Notes: generated by a model not told the origin, from the letters alone. A DNA stretch of 64,000 nucleotides from Microbacterium lemovicicum (GCF_003991875.1 NZ_CP031423.1:2666001-2730000); one strand, 5' to 3'. Counted from the stretch's first letter, positions 27,022 through 36,135 are shown. Numbers and translations: made by a program.

Positions 27022-27636
27022 TTACGCCCAGGTCCAGGTGGACAGGACCGAATCGGCGACCTCGGTGCGCTGCGACTCCTCGACCGTCGTGCTGAAGGAG
27101 AAGGTCACGACGTAGGTCTGACCGTCGTTGGTGAGGTAGTACTGGTCGATCCGGTACTCGGCGCCCTCCGAGCTGAACAGCGCGGTGAGGTGCGCGGACT
27201 CCGAGCCGGCGACGTTCTCGCGATCGAGCACCTGCACGTCGGTGGCGCCCGCGCCCTCGAGCTCCTGCACGCCGAGCGTCTCGACGTCATCGGCGGAGAT
27301 CTCGCCGGCCGGGCTCTTGATGACGTTGACGTTGTCGGAGAAGCCGTCGGTGTCGGTGAGGTCGGCGGCGAGCGAGTCGGCTCCGGTGGCGCCGGCCTGG
27401 TCCTTGGCGTCCTCCCAGCCCTCGGGCGCCGTGTAGCTGTAGCCGTCGCCCGTGATGGTGGTGCCCGAGGCGTCGGGAGCCTCGGTCGCGGGTGCGGCCG
27501 ACTCCTGCGAGGCGGACTCCTGGGGTGCCGCCTCGTCGGGGGCGGTGGTGGCGGCCGGGCCGGCGCAGCCGGCGAGGGCGAGGACGGCGGTCAGGGCGAA
27601 GACGGGAAGGGCGGAGGTTCGGGCGATGCGGGACAT
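27022..27636 (-). CDS. Small surface lipoprotein (LpqN-like pattern)
   Basis: 204 aa with a signal peptide and lipobox ALAGCAG. An Ala/Glu/Ser/Pro-rich linker follows, then a domain of about 130 aa starting DGYSYTAPEGWEDAKD. The pattern (Tyr-x-x-Pro-x-x-Trp, later LEGAGATDVQVLDRENVAG and TYVVTFSFS) is that of the PsbP/LpqN-like fold common in actinobacterial lipoproteins. Function is unknown. TACGGT lies exactly 6 nt before the ATG, so the gene is probably leaderless. The open frame upstream of this Met has no supporting signal. Confidence 0.8.
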   Translation of the reverse strand: MSRIARTSALPVFALTAVLALAGCAGPAATTAPDEAAPQESASQESAAPATEAPDASGTTITGDGYSYTAPEGWEDAKDQAGATGADSLAADLTDTDGFSDNVNVIKSPAGEISADDVETLGVQELEGAGATDVQVLDRENVAGSESAHLTALFSSEGAEYRIDQYYLTNDGQTYVVTFSFSTTVEESQRTEVADSVLSTWTWA

Positions 27637-27642
27637 GCTGTC

Positions 27643-27648
27643 ACCGTA
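27643..27648 (-). promoter_or_regulatory. -10 box of the lipoprotein gene (leaderless)
   Basis: On the minus strand TACGGT is followed by 6 nt and the ATG. Confidence 0.55.
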
Positions 27649-27800
27649 GAGGCAGGCCGGTCGCGGGATCCAATCTCCGTCGCGGGGTTGACCCGGGGCC
27701 GCCCGACGCCCTACTCGCCGCCGGGCGGGACGCGGGCCGGACGTCGGGAGCCGGACGAGGGTCGTGCAGGATGGACGCAGGCGACGGACGGGGAGCAGGG

Positions 27801-29192
27801 ATGAGCGGGCGCGAGGATGCGGCATCCGATCTCTCCGATGGCGTCGATGCGTTCGCCGATCTGATGCGCGAACCGCCGAATCCGCCCGCGGACGGGGAGT
27901 GGGCCGATGACCCGCGACGCCGGCGCGCGCGTCGGCGGCGCGGCTGGATCATCGCCGCGGTGCTGCTGCTCGTGCTCGTCGGGGCACCGGTGACCTATAC
28001 GGCCTGGGCGCTGAACGCACCGGTCGCCGCTCCCGTCGGGACGATGAGCACCCCCCAGGCGGCCGCCGCCGCTCCGGTCGCGCTGACGCTGCCCGCCGAG
28101 GGCGCGACCGCGATCAGCGTCAGCGGCGGCGAGGCGTACCTCGGCGACACCGCGGCAGGCATCTGGGCCGCGACCGGGGGCGATGACCCGCGGCCGATCG
28201 CGAGCATCACGAAGCTCGTCACCGCGATGGTCATCCTGGACGCGATCCCGCTCGCCGGCTCCGACGACCCGGGACCGACCATCACGTTCACCAAGGCCGA
28301 CCACGACCTCTACGACGAGTACTACGTGCAGGGCGCGACGATCGCCCCGATGCCGACCGGCAGCACGCTCTCACTGCACGATGCGCTCGCGACGATGCTC
28401 ATCCCCTCGGCGAGCAACTACGCCGACGCGGTGTCGCGCTGGGTCTTCGGATCGCAGGGCGCCTTCGTCGACGCCGCACGCGCCTGGCTCGACGAGCAGG
28501 GCCTCACGGGCACGACCATCGTCGAGCCGACGGGGCTGAGCCCCGACAACACGAGCCGACCCAGCGAACTGATCGCGATCGGCAGGCTCGCCGCGGCGAA
28601 CCCGGTGATCTCCCGGATCGCGTCGACCGGAACGCTCGCGCTCCAGGGGCCGGGCTTCATGGTCAACACCAACTCCCTCCTCGGCCGAGAGGGCGTCACC
28701 GGCCTGAAAACGGGCACGTTCGGTCTGGGCTCCTACAACCTGCTGTTCACCGCGTCGCTCGACGTCGGCATCGGCGCACCGCTGCAGGTGACCGGGATCA
28801 GGATGGGCGGCGCGACCCGCGACTCGACGAACGCCGACGTCATCGCGCTGCTGAGCAGCATCCGCTCCGGGTTCCACGACATTCCGGTGTCGGCCGCGGG
28901 CCAGGAGATCGGTGCTTTCACGACCGCGTGGGGCGCGTCGGCGACCCTCGTGCTGCGCGATGCGGCCTCGGTGCTGACGTGGTCCGACACCCCCATCGTC
29001 GCGTCGCTGTCGACGACCGCGCCCGTGACCTTTCGCGACGGCGAAGAGGTGGGCGTGATGACCTGGACCGCCGGACCGAACACCGCGACCTCCGTCGTCG
29101 AGGTCGAGGGCGAGATCGAGCCGCCCACCGAGTGGTGGCGGCTGACGCACCCGTCGGAGCTCGGCCTGCCCTGGGACCCGCCGCCGGGCTGA
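27801..29192 (+). CDS. D-alanyl-D-alanine carboxypeptidase (PBP5 family, membrane-anchored)
   Basis: 463 aa. A cytoplasmic Arg-rich N-terminus ([11 protein letters not shown]) precedes one transmembrane helix (about 49-71). The extracytoplasmic domain has the three penicillin-binding motifs: SITK (catalytic Ser and Lys, near 135), SASN (near 212) and KTG (LKTGTF, near 302). It trims the terminal D-Ala from peptidoglycan stem peptides. Anchoring is at the N-terminus rather than by the C-terminal amphipathic helix of E. coli PBP5. The ATG at 27801 follows a GGAG-containing site. The gene converges on moaA. Confidence 0.9.
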   Translation: MSGREDAASDLSDGVDAFADLMREPPNPPADGEWADDPRRRRARRRRGWIIAAVLLLVLVGAPVTYTAWALNAPVAAPVGTMSTPQAAAAAPVALTLPAEGATAISVSGGEAYLGDTAAGIWAATGGDDPRPIASITKLVTAMVILDAIPLAGSDDPGPTITFTKADHDLYDEYYVQGATIAPMPTGSTLSLHDALATMLIPSASNYADAVSRWVFGSQGAFVDAARAWLDEQGLTGTTIVEPTGLSPDNTSRPSELIAIGRLAAANPVISRIASTGTLALQGPGFMVNTNSLLGREGVTGLKTGTFGLGSYNLLFTASLDVGIGAPLQVTGIRMGGATRDSTNADVIALLSSIRSGFHDIPVSAAGQEIGAFTTAWGASATLVLRDAASVLTWSDTPIVASLSTTAPVTFRDGEEVGVMTWTAGPNTATSVVEVEGEIEPPTEWWRLTHPSELGLPWDPPPG

Positions 29193-29231
29193 GCGGTCGC
29201 CGCCCCGGTCCGACCGGTCGCTGCGGCGGTC

Positions 29232-30299
29232 TCAGCCGCCGATGGCGTTCATGCCGCGCGCGGGCTGGAGGAACCCCGGGTCGTTGATCGCGTGGCCCGG
29301 AAGCTTCCCGTGCACGCAGGAGCGCAGCATCCCGTCGATCCGGTCGTCGATCGCCGCGGCATCGCCGTCGCGCAGGATCGGCACGAGGTCGTACTCGGTC
29401 GTCGAGAAGAGGCAGTTGCGCAGCTGACCGTCGGCCGTGAGGCGGAGCCGGTCGCAGTCGCCGCAGAACGGTGCCGTCACCGACGCGATCACGCCGACGG
29501 TGTGCGGGCCGCCGTCGAGCGTCCATCGTTCGGCGGGGGCGCCGCCGCGGCCGGGGATCGGCGTGAGCTGCCAGCGGGCCGCGAGCGCCGCGAGGATCTC
29601 CTCCCGCGTCACCATCTGCGCGCGATCCCACGTGTGTCCGGCGTCGAGCGGCATCTGCTCGATGAAGCGGAGCTCGGCGCCGTGGTCGACGGCGAACTGC
29701 ACGAGGTCGGCGAGTTCGTCGTCGTTCACGCCGCGCATGGCCACGGTGTTGAGCTTGAGAGGACGCAGACCGGATGCCGCGGCCGCCGCGATGCCCTCGA
29801 AGACCTCGTCGATGCGATCCCGCCGCGTGAGCTCGTGGAAGCGCGCACGGTCGAGGGTGTCGATGCTGATGTTGAGGCGGTTGAGGCCCGCGTCGACGAG
29901 CGCCGGGAGCTTCTCGGCGAGCTTGATGCCGTTGGTGGTCATGGCCAGCTGCACGGGGCCGGACGGGGACGAGATCGCCGAGAGACGACGCACGACCTCG
30001 ACGATGTCCGTCCGCAGCAGGGGCTCGCCGCCGGTGAGGCGGAACGTCGACACACCGGCCGCGGCGGCGACGCGCGCGATCCGCTCGATCTCGTCGAGCG
30101 TCAGGATGCTGGAGCGGGCCAGCCACTCGTTGCCCTGCTCGGGCATGCAGTAAGTGCAGCGCAGCGAGCAGCGGTCGGTCAGCGAGACCCGCAGATCGCG
30201 GTGGACGCGGCCGTGGGTGTCGACGAGCGGGTCGCCGGGCGCTCCGCTCGGGACGCCCACCGGCGGGCGCACGCCGAGCATGACGGGAACGGCCGTCAC
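29232..30299 (-). CDS. moaA: GTP 3',8-cyclase (molybdenum cofactor step 1)
   Basis: 355-aa radical SAM enzyme that, with MoaC, turns GTP into cyclic pyranopterin monophosphate. The N-terminal [4Fe-4S] cluster motif is CSLRCTYC (near 45-52). The C-terminal cluster has CGDC and a later CLF cysteine. The protein ends in Gly-Gly (NAIGG), as MoaA requires for activity. The GTG start at 30299 has GGGGGA upstream; an ATG 18 nt downstream is also possible. It lies 135 nt after modC on the same strand and may have its own promoter. Confidence 0.95.
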   Translation of the reverse strand: MTAVPVMLGVRPPVGVPSGAPGDPLVDTHGRVHRDLRVSLTDRCSLRCTYCMPEQGNEWLARSSILTLDEIERIARVAAAAGVSTFRLTGGEPLLRTDIVEVVRRLSAISSPSGPVQLAMTTNGIKLAEKLPALVDAGLNRLNISIDTLDRARFHELTRRDRIDEVFEGIAAAAASGLRPLKLNTVAMRGVNDDELADLVQFAVDHGAELRFIEQMPLDAGHTWDRAQMVTREEILAALAARWQLTPIPGRGGAPAERWTLDGGPHTVGVIASVTAPFCGDCDRLRLTADGQLRNCLFSTTEYDLVPILRDGDAAAIDDRIDGMLRSCVHGKLPGHAINDPGFLQPARGMNAIGG

Positions 30300-30434
30300 G
30301 ACCGGTCCCCCGCTCTGCGACGCGAACCCATGTCCCGAGCGTAACCGCGCGGCGGGCGGTCCGGGCCTTCCGGCTGCCGGCGGCTGCGGGATCGCGCCGC
30401 CTCAGCCCGCGGTTGACCGCGTCCGACGGCGGGG

Positions 30435-31592
30435 TCAGCCCGCAGCGCGGAGCGGCTGGAGCCGCACGTGGCGCTCTCGCACGTGCAGCCGCACGGTGGA
30501 GCCGGGGCGCAGGCCGAGCTCGGCCGCCTCGTCGACCGCGACGTCGACGGCGACGGCCGGCTCGGCGGTGTGCACGCGCACCGCGCCGGGCAGCTGCTCG
30601 AGCCGCGCGACGCGGGCACTCCACTCACCCGGTACGGGCCGCTCGAGCTCCGCGCGGCGCAGGACGCCGGTCCACGTGCTGTCCGTGATGGTCGTGAGCC
30701 GCACGTCGGACGGGCGGAACGTCGCCGCGACGGGCGTCCCGTCGGGCAGACCCGACGCACCCGCGGAAGGGACGCCGGGAGCGGATGCTGCAGCCACCGT
30801 CCCGCTCAACACGACGTCACCGGCGGGGAACGTGGCGTGCCACCGCCCGTCGCGGAGGGCGCCCTCGACGCGGTTGACCCCGGCCAGCGCCGCGACGAAC
30901 CGCGTCGCCGGGGCGGCGAGGACCGCCCGCACCGTTCCCTCCTGCACCACACGACCCGCCTCGAGCACGGCGAGGCGGCCGGCCATCGCCGCGGCATCCA
31001 CCACATCGTGGGTCACGACGACAGCGGTCGCGTGCGCGTGAGCGAGCTGCTCCGCGACCATCGCGCGGAGGTCGCCGGCGGTCTCGGGGTCGAGCGAGGT
31101 CAGCGGCTCGTCCAGCAGCAGCACCCGCGGCTGCACGGCGAGCGCGCGGGCGACCGCGACGCGCTGCTGCTGACCGCCCGACAGCTCGGCGGGACGACGA
31201 TCCCCGGAGCCGGGGAGCCCGACCCGCCACAGCCACTCGTCGGCGTCGCGGTCCGCGTCGGATCGCGACAGACCCTGCGCGCGGAGGCCGAAGGCGACAT
31301 TCGCGCGGGCCGACAGGTGCGGGAAGAGCCGCGGCTCCTGCCCGAGGAGCACGGCGCCGCGTCGGGCCGGCGGCGTGGACCGGCGGGCGGAGGCGACGAC
31401 GCCGCCGCCGATCGACACCTCGCCCGAGGTCGGGCGGACGAGACCGGCGATCGCGCCGAGGAGCGTCGACTTCCCTGCGCCGCTCGGGCCCATCACGGCC
31501 ACGACCTCGCCGGGCTCGAGGTGCAGCTCGACGTCGAGGCGGAAGCCGGGACGCTCCACGACGACGTGCGCCGACAGCGCCGCGCCGCTCAT
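30435..31592 (-). CDS. modC: Molybdate ABC transporter ATP-binding protein
   Basis: 385 aa. Walker A is GPSGAGKST, the signature is LSGGQQQR and Walker B is LLLDEPLTSLD. After the ATPase domain comes a C-terminal region (about 255-385) with two TOBE/Mop-like stretches (GTPVAATFRPSDVRLT, GSTVRLHVRERHVRL), the molybdate-sensing domain of ModC. It powers molybdate import with ModB, whose stop overlaps this start by 4 nt. Confidence 0.93.
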   Translation of the reverse strand: MSGAALSAHVVVERPGFRLDVELHLEPGEVVAVMGPSGAGKSTLLGAIAGLVRPTSGEVSIGGGVVASARRSTPPARRGAVLLGQEPRLFPHLSARANVAFGLRAQGLSRSDADRDADEWLWRVGLPGSGDRRPAELSGGQQQRVAVARALAVQPRVLLLDEPLTSLDPETAGDLRAMVAEQLAHAHATAVVVTHDVVDAAAMAGRLAVLEAGRVVQEGTVRAVLAAPATRFVAALAGVNRVEGALRDGRWHATFPAGDVVLSGTVAAASAPGVPSAGASGLPDGTPVAATFRPSDVRLTTITDSTWTGVLRRAELERPVPGEWSARVARLEQLPGAVRVHTAEPAVAVDVAVDEAAELGLRPGSTVRLHVRERHVRLQPLRAAG

Positions 31593-32401
31593 CGGGCCGC
31601 CCCCGGACGCCAGGCGCGCACGAGCAGGAGCACGGTGAGCGCGGTCACCAGCAGCAGCAGGCTCAGCGCGACGGCGGTGCCCTGCCCGACGCCGGAGCCG
31701 TTGAAGGCCGTGTAGATCGCCAGCGGCATCGTCTGCGTCACGCCGGGTGCGTTGCCCGCGAACAGGGCGGTCGCGCCGAACTCTCCGATCGCCCGGGCGA
31801 AGCAGAGCACAGTGCCGGCCACGAGGCCGGGGGCCGCGAGCGGGAGGGTGATGCGCCACAGGATGCGCCAGCGTCCGGCGCCGAGGGTCGCCGCGGTGCG
31901 CTCGTAGGCGACGCCGGAGGTGCGCAGCGATCCCTCCACAGCGAGCACGAGGAACGGCAGCGCGACGAAGGTCTGGGCGAGCACGACGGCGGGGGTGGTG
32001 AAGGGCACGCGGATGCCGAACCACATGTCCAGCAGCTGCCCGAGCGCCCCGTTCCGTCCGAAGAGATAGAGCAGCGCCACTCCCCCGACCATGGGCGGCA
32101 GCACGAGCGGCACGGTCACGAGCGCGCGCAGCAGACCCGCGACCCGTGGGCCGCTGCGCGCGATCAGCAGCGCGAGCGGCACGCCGAGCAGGAGGCAGAT
32201 CGCGGTGGCGACCACACCGGTGCGCACCGACAGCCACAGGGCGTCCACCGCGGCCGGTGCGGTGATGTCCGCCCACAGCGTCGACCACTCCACGCGGGCG
32301 ACGAGCGCGCCGAGCGGGACGACGAGGAGGGCGAGCCCCACGACGGCGGGCACGGCCAGCACCGGCGGGACGAACCCCCGGGTCTCGCGCGCTGCGCTCA
32401 T
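31589..32401 (-). CDS. modB: Molybdate ABC transporter permease
   Basis: 270 aa with about six membrane helices. The conserved EAA loop for ATPase contact is present (YERTAATLGAGRWRILWRI, about 160-178). It forms the molybdate channel with ModA and ModC. It lies 43 nt downstream of modA and overlaps modC by 4 nt. Confidence 0.93.
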   Translation of the reverse strand: MSAARETRGFVPPVLAVPAVVGLALLVVPLGALVARVEWSTLWADITAPAAVDALWLSVRTGVVATAICLLLGVPLALLIARSGPRVAGLLRALVTVPLVLPPMVGGVALLYLFGRNGALGQLLDMWFGIRVPFTTPAVVLAQTFVALPFLVLAVEGSLRTSGVAYERTAATLGAGRWRILWRITLPLAAPGLVAGTVLCFARAIGEFGATALFAGNAPGVTQTMPLAIYTAFNGSGVGQGTAVALSLLLLVTALTVLLLVRAWRPGAAR

Positions 32402-32444
32402 CAGGTCCCGACGCTATCGCGGCCGGCTCGACGGCGGGCCCGCC

Positions 32445-33254
32445 TCACGGTGCCCCGAATCCGAGCTCCGCGAGGATGGCCCGGCCCTCCGGCCCGGTGA
32501 CGAACGCGGCGAACGCGGCGGCCGCCTCCGGGTTCGCCGAGCCCGACAGCGCGGCCACCGGGTAGCGGTTCACGACGTCGTCCGCGCCCTCCGGCACGAT
32601 CGACTCGACATCGGCGTCCCCGATCACGTCGGTGGCGTAGACGAGTCCGGCATCCGCCTCGTCGGCCGCGACCTTGGTCAGCACCGCCTTCACGTTCTGC
32701 TCCGAGCTGACCGGGGTGACCGCGACGTTCTGGGTGGTCAGCAGCGTCTGCGATGCGGCGCCGCACGGCACCTCCGCCGCGCACAGCACGACCGACACCC
32801 CCGGGCGCGCGAGGTCTGCCAGATCGTCGATGTCAGCGGGGTTGCCGGCCGGCACGGCGATGACGAGCGTGTTGGTCGCGAAGAGCTCGGCCGAGCCCGC
32901 GATGAGGTCGGCGTCGGCGACCTTCGTCATGTTCTTCTCGTCCGCCGACGCGAAGACGTCGGCCGACGCGCCTTCGACGATCTGCGTGGCCAGCGTGCTC
33001 GACCCGTCGTAGACGACCGGACGCACGTCCACCCCGGGGTTCTCCGCCGCGAACGCCGACGCGATCTCGTCGAACGCGGCGCCGAGAGACGCCGCGGCGT
33101 AGACCGTCAGCTCCCCGGAGAGGGAGGAGGATGCCGTCGCACTCGGCGACGCGGTCGCGCTCGCCTCGGCAGGGGCGGCCGCACCCGACGCGCACCCGCA
33201 GAGGAGCAGAACGGATGCCGCGGCCGCGGCGATCAGGGTGATCGGTCTGCGCAC
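32445..33254 (-). CDS. modA: Molybdate-binding lipoprotein
   Basis: 269 aa. Signal peptide with a lipobox-like LLCGCASG. The mature protein shows the ModA pattern: LTVYAAASLGAAFDEIA with oxyanion-contacting Ser residues, YDGSSTLATQIVEGASADVFASAD, and AGLVYATDV near the end. It captures molybdate or tungstate outside the membrane. GGAG lies 7 nt before the GTG start. The HTH-TOBE regulator gene ends only 3 nt upstream, so both are on one mRNA. Confidence 0.94.
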   Translation of the reverse strand: MRRPITLIAAAAASVLLLCGCASGAAAPAEASATASPSATASSSLSGELTVYAAASLGAAFDEIASAFAAENPGVDVRPVVYDGSSTLATQIVEGASADVFASADEKNMTKVADADLIAGSAELFATNTLVIAVPAGNPADIDDLADLARPGVSVVLCAAEVPCGAASQTLLTTQNVAVTPVSSEQNVKAVLTKVAADEADAGLVYATDVIGDADVESIVPEGADDVVNRYPVAALSGSANPEAAAAFAAFVTGPEGRAILAELGFGAP

Positions 33255-33257
33255 GGG

Positions 33258-33650
33258 TCAGCTCCGGGGGGTCTCGACGATGACGGTGGTGGCCTTCACG
33301 ACGGCGACGGCGAGCGAGCCGACCTCGAGCCCGAGGTCGCGCACCGCCTCGGCGGACATGAGCGACACGACGCGGTGGGGACCCGCCTGGATGTCGACCT
33401 GGGCCATCACGGTGTCGGCCTGGATGCGCGTCACCAGCCCGACGAACCGGTTGCGGGCGCTGGAGAGCACATCGGTCGGGTCGGGCGCGGCTCCCGCCTG
33501 CGCGACCGCGCGCGCCGCCAGCGCCTCTCCGGGGATCTCGGTCGGCGTGGAGCCCGTCGTCGGCAGAACCCCCTGGTCGACCCACCGTCTGATGGTGTCG
33601 TCACTCACCCCGAGCAGGCGCGCGGCGTCGGAGATGCGATATGCGGACAT
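33258..33650 (-). CDS. HTH-TOBE molybdate-responsive regulator candidate
   Basis: 130 aa in two parts. Residues 1-50 are a MerR/excisionase-type helix-turn-helix (YRISDAARLLGVSDDTIRRWVDQG). Residues 65-130 are a TOBE (Mop) domain (NRFVGLVTRIQADTVMAQVDIQ, then VRDLGLEVGSLAVAVVKATTV), which binds molybdate oxyanions. It is the first gene of the modABC transcript and lies 68 bp from the divergent moe operon. The combination suits a compact ModE-like switch, although its DNA-binding activity is inferred. TATAGT stands 6 nt before the ATG (leaderless), inside a palindrome. Confidence 0.88.
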   Translation of the reverse strand: MSAYRISDAARLLGVSDDTIRRWVDQGVLPTTGSTPTEIPGEALAARAVAQAGAAPDPTDVLSSARNRFVGLVTRIQADTVMAQVDIQAGPHRVVSLMSAEAVRDLGLEVGSLAVAVVKATTVIVETPRS

Positions 33651-33669
33651 ATCCCGACTATATCTCCGC
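33643..33669. promoter_or_regulatory. 27-bp palindrome over the -10 box and start codon of the HTH-TOBE gene
   Basis: Arms GCGGACATAT (33643-33652) and ATATCTCCGC (33660-33669) match as inverted repeats at 9 of 10 positions around a 7-nt centre. The palindrome includes the minus-strand -10 box (TATAGT, 33657-33662) and the ATG (33648-33650). A protein bound here would block transcription of the mod operon, and it lies about 50 bp upstream of the divergent moeB-like start. It is a strong candidate for a molybdate-responsive operator. Confidence 0.65.
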
Positions 33670-33706
33670 GCACGCGGCAGAAAGCACGGTACTCCGACCC
33701 GGCCGT

Positions 33707-33712
33707 TAGCCT
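33707..33712 (+). promoter_or_regulatory. -10 box of the moeB-like gene (leaderless)
   Basis: TAGCCT is followed by exactly 6 nt and the ATG at 33719; no ribosome-binding site is seen. Confidence 0.5.
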
Positions 33713-33718
33713 GAGTCC

Positions 33719-34843
33719 ATGTCGTTCCCGCCGCTGGTCGAGCCCGTCGACGCGCTCACGTCCGCGGAGCGCGCGCGTACCGCGCGGCACGCCAGCCTCG
33801 CCGAGCTCGGCGACATCGGACAGCGCAGGCTCGCCGCCGCGCACGTCGCCGTCATCGGCGCGGGCGGCCTCGGATCGCCGATCATCCTGGCCCTCGCCGC
33901 CGCCGGCGTCGGCACGCTCACCGTGATCGACGACGACGTCGTCGAGCTCTCGAACCTCCAGCGCCAGGTCATCCACCGGCTCGACGACGTGGGCGCCGCC
34001 AAGACCGACAGCGCCGCGCGCGCCACGGCGCAGCTGTCGCCCGAGACGCGCGTGCTCACCGTGCGCGATCGCCTCACCGCGGCCAACGCCGTCGACCTCC
34101 TGCGCGAGGCGCATCTCGTCATCGACGGCTCGGATGTCTTCTCGACCCGCGAGGCCGTCGCCGCCGCGGTCGAGCACCTGGGCATCCCCCTGGTGTGGGG
34201 GGCCATCCAGTCCTTCGACGCCCAGGTCACCGTCTTCTGGACCGACCCGCCCGCGGGTCACGCCCCCGTCCGCCTGAGCGACCTGTATCCGGTCGGCAGC
34301 GCCGACGACGCCCCCACCTGCGCAGCGGTCGGCGTGCTCGGCGCGCTGTGCATCCAGGTCGGCGGACTCATGGCGATCGAGGCGATCAAGCTCATCGCCG
34401 GCATCGGCCGCCCGCTCCTCGGTCGCGTGCTCGTGATCGATTCGCTCGGTGGCCGCCAGTCCGAGGTGGCTCTCCGGGGAGCAGCGGCAGCAGCGCGTCC
34501 GGCGCCCGTCGAGACGGATGCCGCGCGCCGCCCCCGCTGGATGCCGCTCGACGAGGCCGACGCGGCCCTTGCCGCCGGCATCCGCGTACTCGATGTGCGC
34601 GAGCCGCACGAGACCGCCGCGGGCATGATCCCCGGCTCCGTCGCCCTGCCTCTGGCCGACGTGCTGGTCGACCCGACCGCCGCGGGGCCGGGTCCGGTGC
34701 TGGTGGTCTGCGCCGTGGGCGCCCGCGCCGATCGCGCCGCGGCCGCGATGCTCGCGCACGGGATCGAGGCGGTCGTGCTCGCCGGCGGCATTCGCGCATG
34801 GGACGCCCGAGCCTCGGCCGACGGCGCGTCGGTGCCCGCATGA
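33719..34843 (+). CDS. MoeB/ThiF-type adenylyltransferase fused to a rhodanese domain
   Basis: 374 aa. The N-terminal E1-like domain has the ATP-binding GAGGLGSP (47-54), the DDDVVELSNLQRQ segment and a Cys201 in APTCAAVGVLG. The C-terminal rhodanese domain (about 275-374) has an active-site Cys331 in VVCAVGARAD. It should adenylate the C-terminal Gly of MoaD and pass sulfur to it. The paired zinc cysteines of E. coli MoeB (CxxC twice) are absent. Similar fused proteins serve molybdopterin synthase sulfuration in actinobacteria and eukaryotes (MOCS3). It is the first gene of moeB-moeA-moaC-moaD. Confidence 0.9.
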   Translation: MSFPPLVEPVDALTSAERARTARHASLAELGDIGQRRLAAAHVAVIGAGGLGSPIILALAAAGVGTLTVIDDDVVELSNLQRQVIHRLDDVGAAKTDSAARATAQLSPETRVLTVRDRLTAANAVDLLREAHLVIDGSDVFSTREAVAAAVEHLGIPLVWGAIQSFDAQVTVFWTDPPAGHAPVRLSDLYPVGSADDAPTCAAVGVLGALCIQVGGLMAIEAIKLIAGIGRPLLGRVLVIDSLGGRQSEVALRGAAAAARPAPVETDAARRPRWMPLDEADAALAAGIRVLDVREPHETAAGMIPGSVALPLADVLVDPTAAGPGPVLVVCAVGARADRAAAAMLAHGIEAVVLAGGIRAWDARASADGASVPA

Positions 34844-36135
34844 GCGCCTCGCACGCGCACCCGGGTGGGCACGGGACGCATGACGTCGCCCGCGACTCCG
34901 CCCTCCGGACCGTCGAGCAGCACCTCGAGGTCGTGCTGTCCGCCGTGCGCGTGCTGCCGACGACGAGGGTGCCCCTGGGCGAGGCGTTCGGCCGCACGCT
35001 GGCCGAGCCCGTCGTGTCGCGGGTCGACATCCCGGTCTTCGACAACTCGGCCATGGACGGATTCGCCGTGCGATCCGCGGATGTCGCGGCCGCAGCATCC
35101 GATCACCCGATCCGGCTGCGCGTGGTCGCCGATCTCCCGGCCGGCACGTCGCTCGACCCGGCGCTCGCGCCCGGCGAGGCGGCGCGCATCATGACCGGCT
35201 CCCCCGTCCCGGCCGATGCGGACGCGATCGTGCCGTTCGAGGACACCGCGGGCGGACTGCATGGCACCGGCGACATCGTCGAGGTGCGGGCGGCTGCGGC
35301 TGCCGGCGCCCACGTGCGCCGACGCGGCGCGGACTCCGTCGCGGGCACCGAGATCGTCTCGGCCGGCACGCTGCTCGGCGGCTTCCAGGTCGCCGCGGCC
35401 GCCGCCGCCGGCGTGCCGGACATCGCGGTGCACCACACCCCTCGCGTGGCGGTGGTGTCGACGGGCAGCGAGCTGGCCGAACCGGGCGGCGCGCTCGAGC
35501 GCGGGCAGATCCCGGAGTCGAACTCGCTGCTGCTGGACGGACTGGTGCGGGGCGCCGGCGCCGACGTCGTGCTGCGCGCCACGGTGGCCGACGAGGTCGG
35601 CGAGCTTCGTGCGGTGCTGGCCGAGGCGGTCGCGCGCGGCGCGGACGTGCTCATCACCTCCGGCGGCGTCAGCGCGGGCGCGTACGAGGTCGTGAAGGAC
35701 ACGTTCGGTCCGGGCGGCGAGCTGCAGTTCACGAAGGTCGCCATGCAGCCGGGTAAGCCGCAGGGCTTCGGCGTGCTCGAGGGTGGCATGCTCGTCTTCG
35801 GACTCCCCGGCAACCCGGTCAGCGTCGCCGTCTCGTTCGAGACGTTCGTGCGTCCGGCGCTCCTCGCACTGCAGGGGCGCGCGCAGCGTCAGCGCGACCT
35901 GCTGCGCCTGCCGGCGGCCGTCGCGTGGCGCACCCCGCCCGGCCGGCGGCAGTACCTGCCCGCGGCGATCGATCGCTCCGACCCTGCGCGCTGGACGGTG
36001 CGACCGGCCACCGCCGGCGGATCGGGCTCGCACCTCGCCGGCGGTCTCGCGGTCGCCGAGGCGTTCGCGGTCGTTCCCGCCGACGCGCCCGCCGTCGCCG
36101 TCGGCGACCTCGTGGATGTCATGCTGATTCCATGA
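34840..36135 (+). CDS. moeA: Molybdopterin molybdotransferase
   Basis: 431 aa. MoeA inserts molybdate into adenylylated molybdopterin. Seen: PVFDNSAMDGFAVR near 65-78, MTGSPVPADADAIVPFED near 118-135, the LITSGGVSAG loop near 270 and a GLPGNPVSVAVSFETFVRP stretch near 325-343, all diagnostic. An extra His-rich N-terminal stretch (SASHAHPGGHGTHD) precedes the usual start; it could bind metal. ATGA overlap with the upstream gene and with moaC downstream shows tight coupling. Confidence 0.95.
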   Translation: MSASHAHPGGHGTHDVARDSALRTVEQHLEVVLSAVRVLPTTRVPLGEAFGRTLAEPVVSRVDIPVFDNSAMDGFAVRSADVAAAASDHPIRLRVVADLPAGTSLDPALAPGEAARIMTGSPVPADADAIVPFEDTAGGLHGTGDIVEVRAAAAAGAHVRRRGADSVAGTEIVSAGTLLGGFQVAAAAAAGVPDIAVHHTPRVAVVSTGSELAEPGGALERGQIPESNSLLLDGLVRGAGADVVLRATVADEVGELRAVLAEAVARGADVLITSGGVSAGAYEVVKDTFGPGGELQFTKVAMQPGKPQGFGVLEGGMLVFGLPGNPVSVAVSFETFVRPALLALQGRAQRQRDLLRLPAAVAWRTPPGRRQYLPAAIDRSDPARWTVRPATAGGSGSHLAGGLAVAEAFAVVPADAPAVAVGDLVDVMLIP

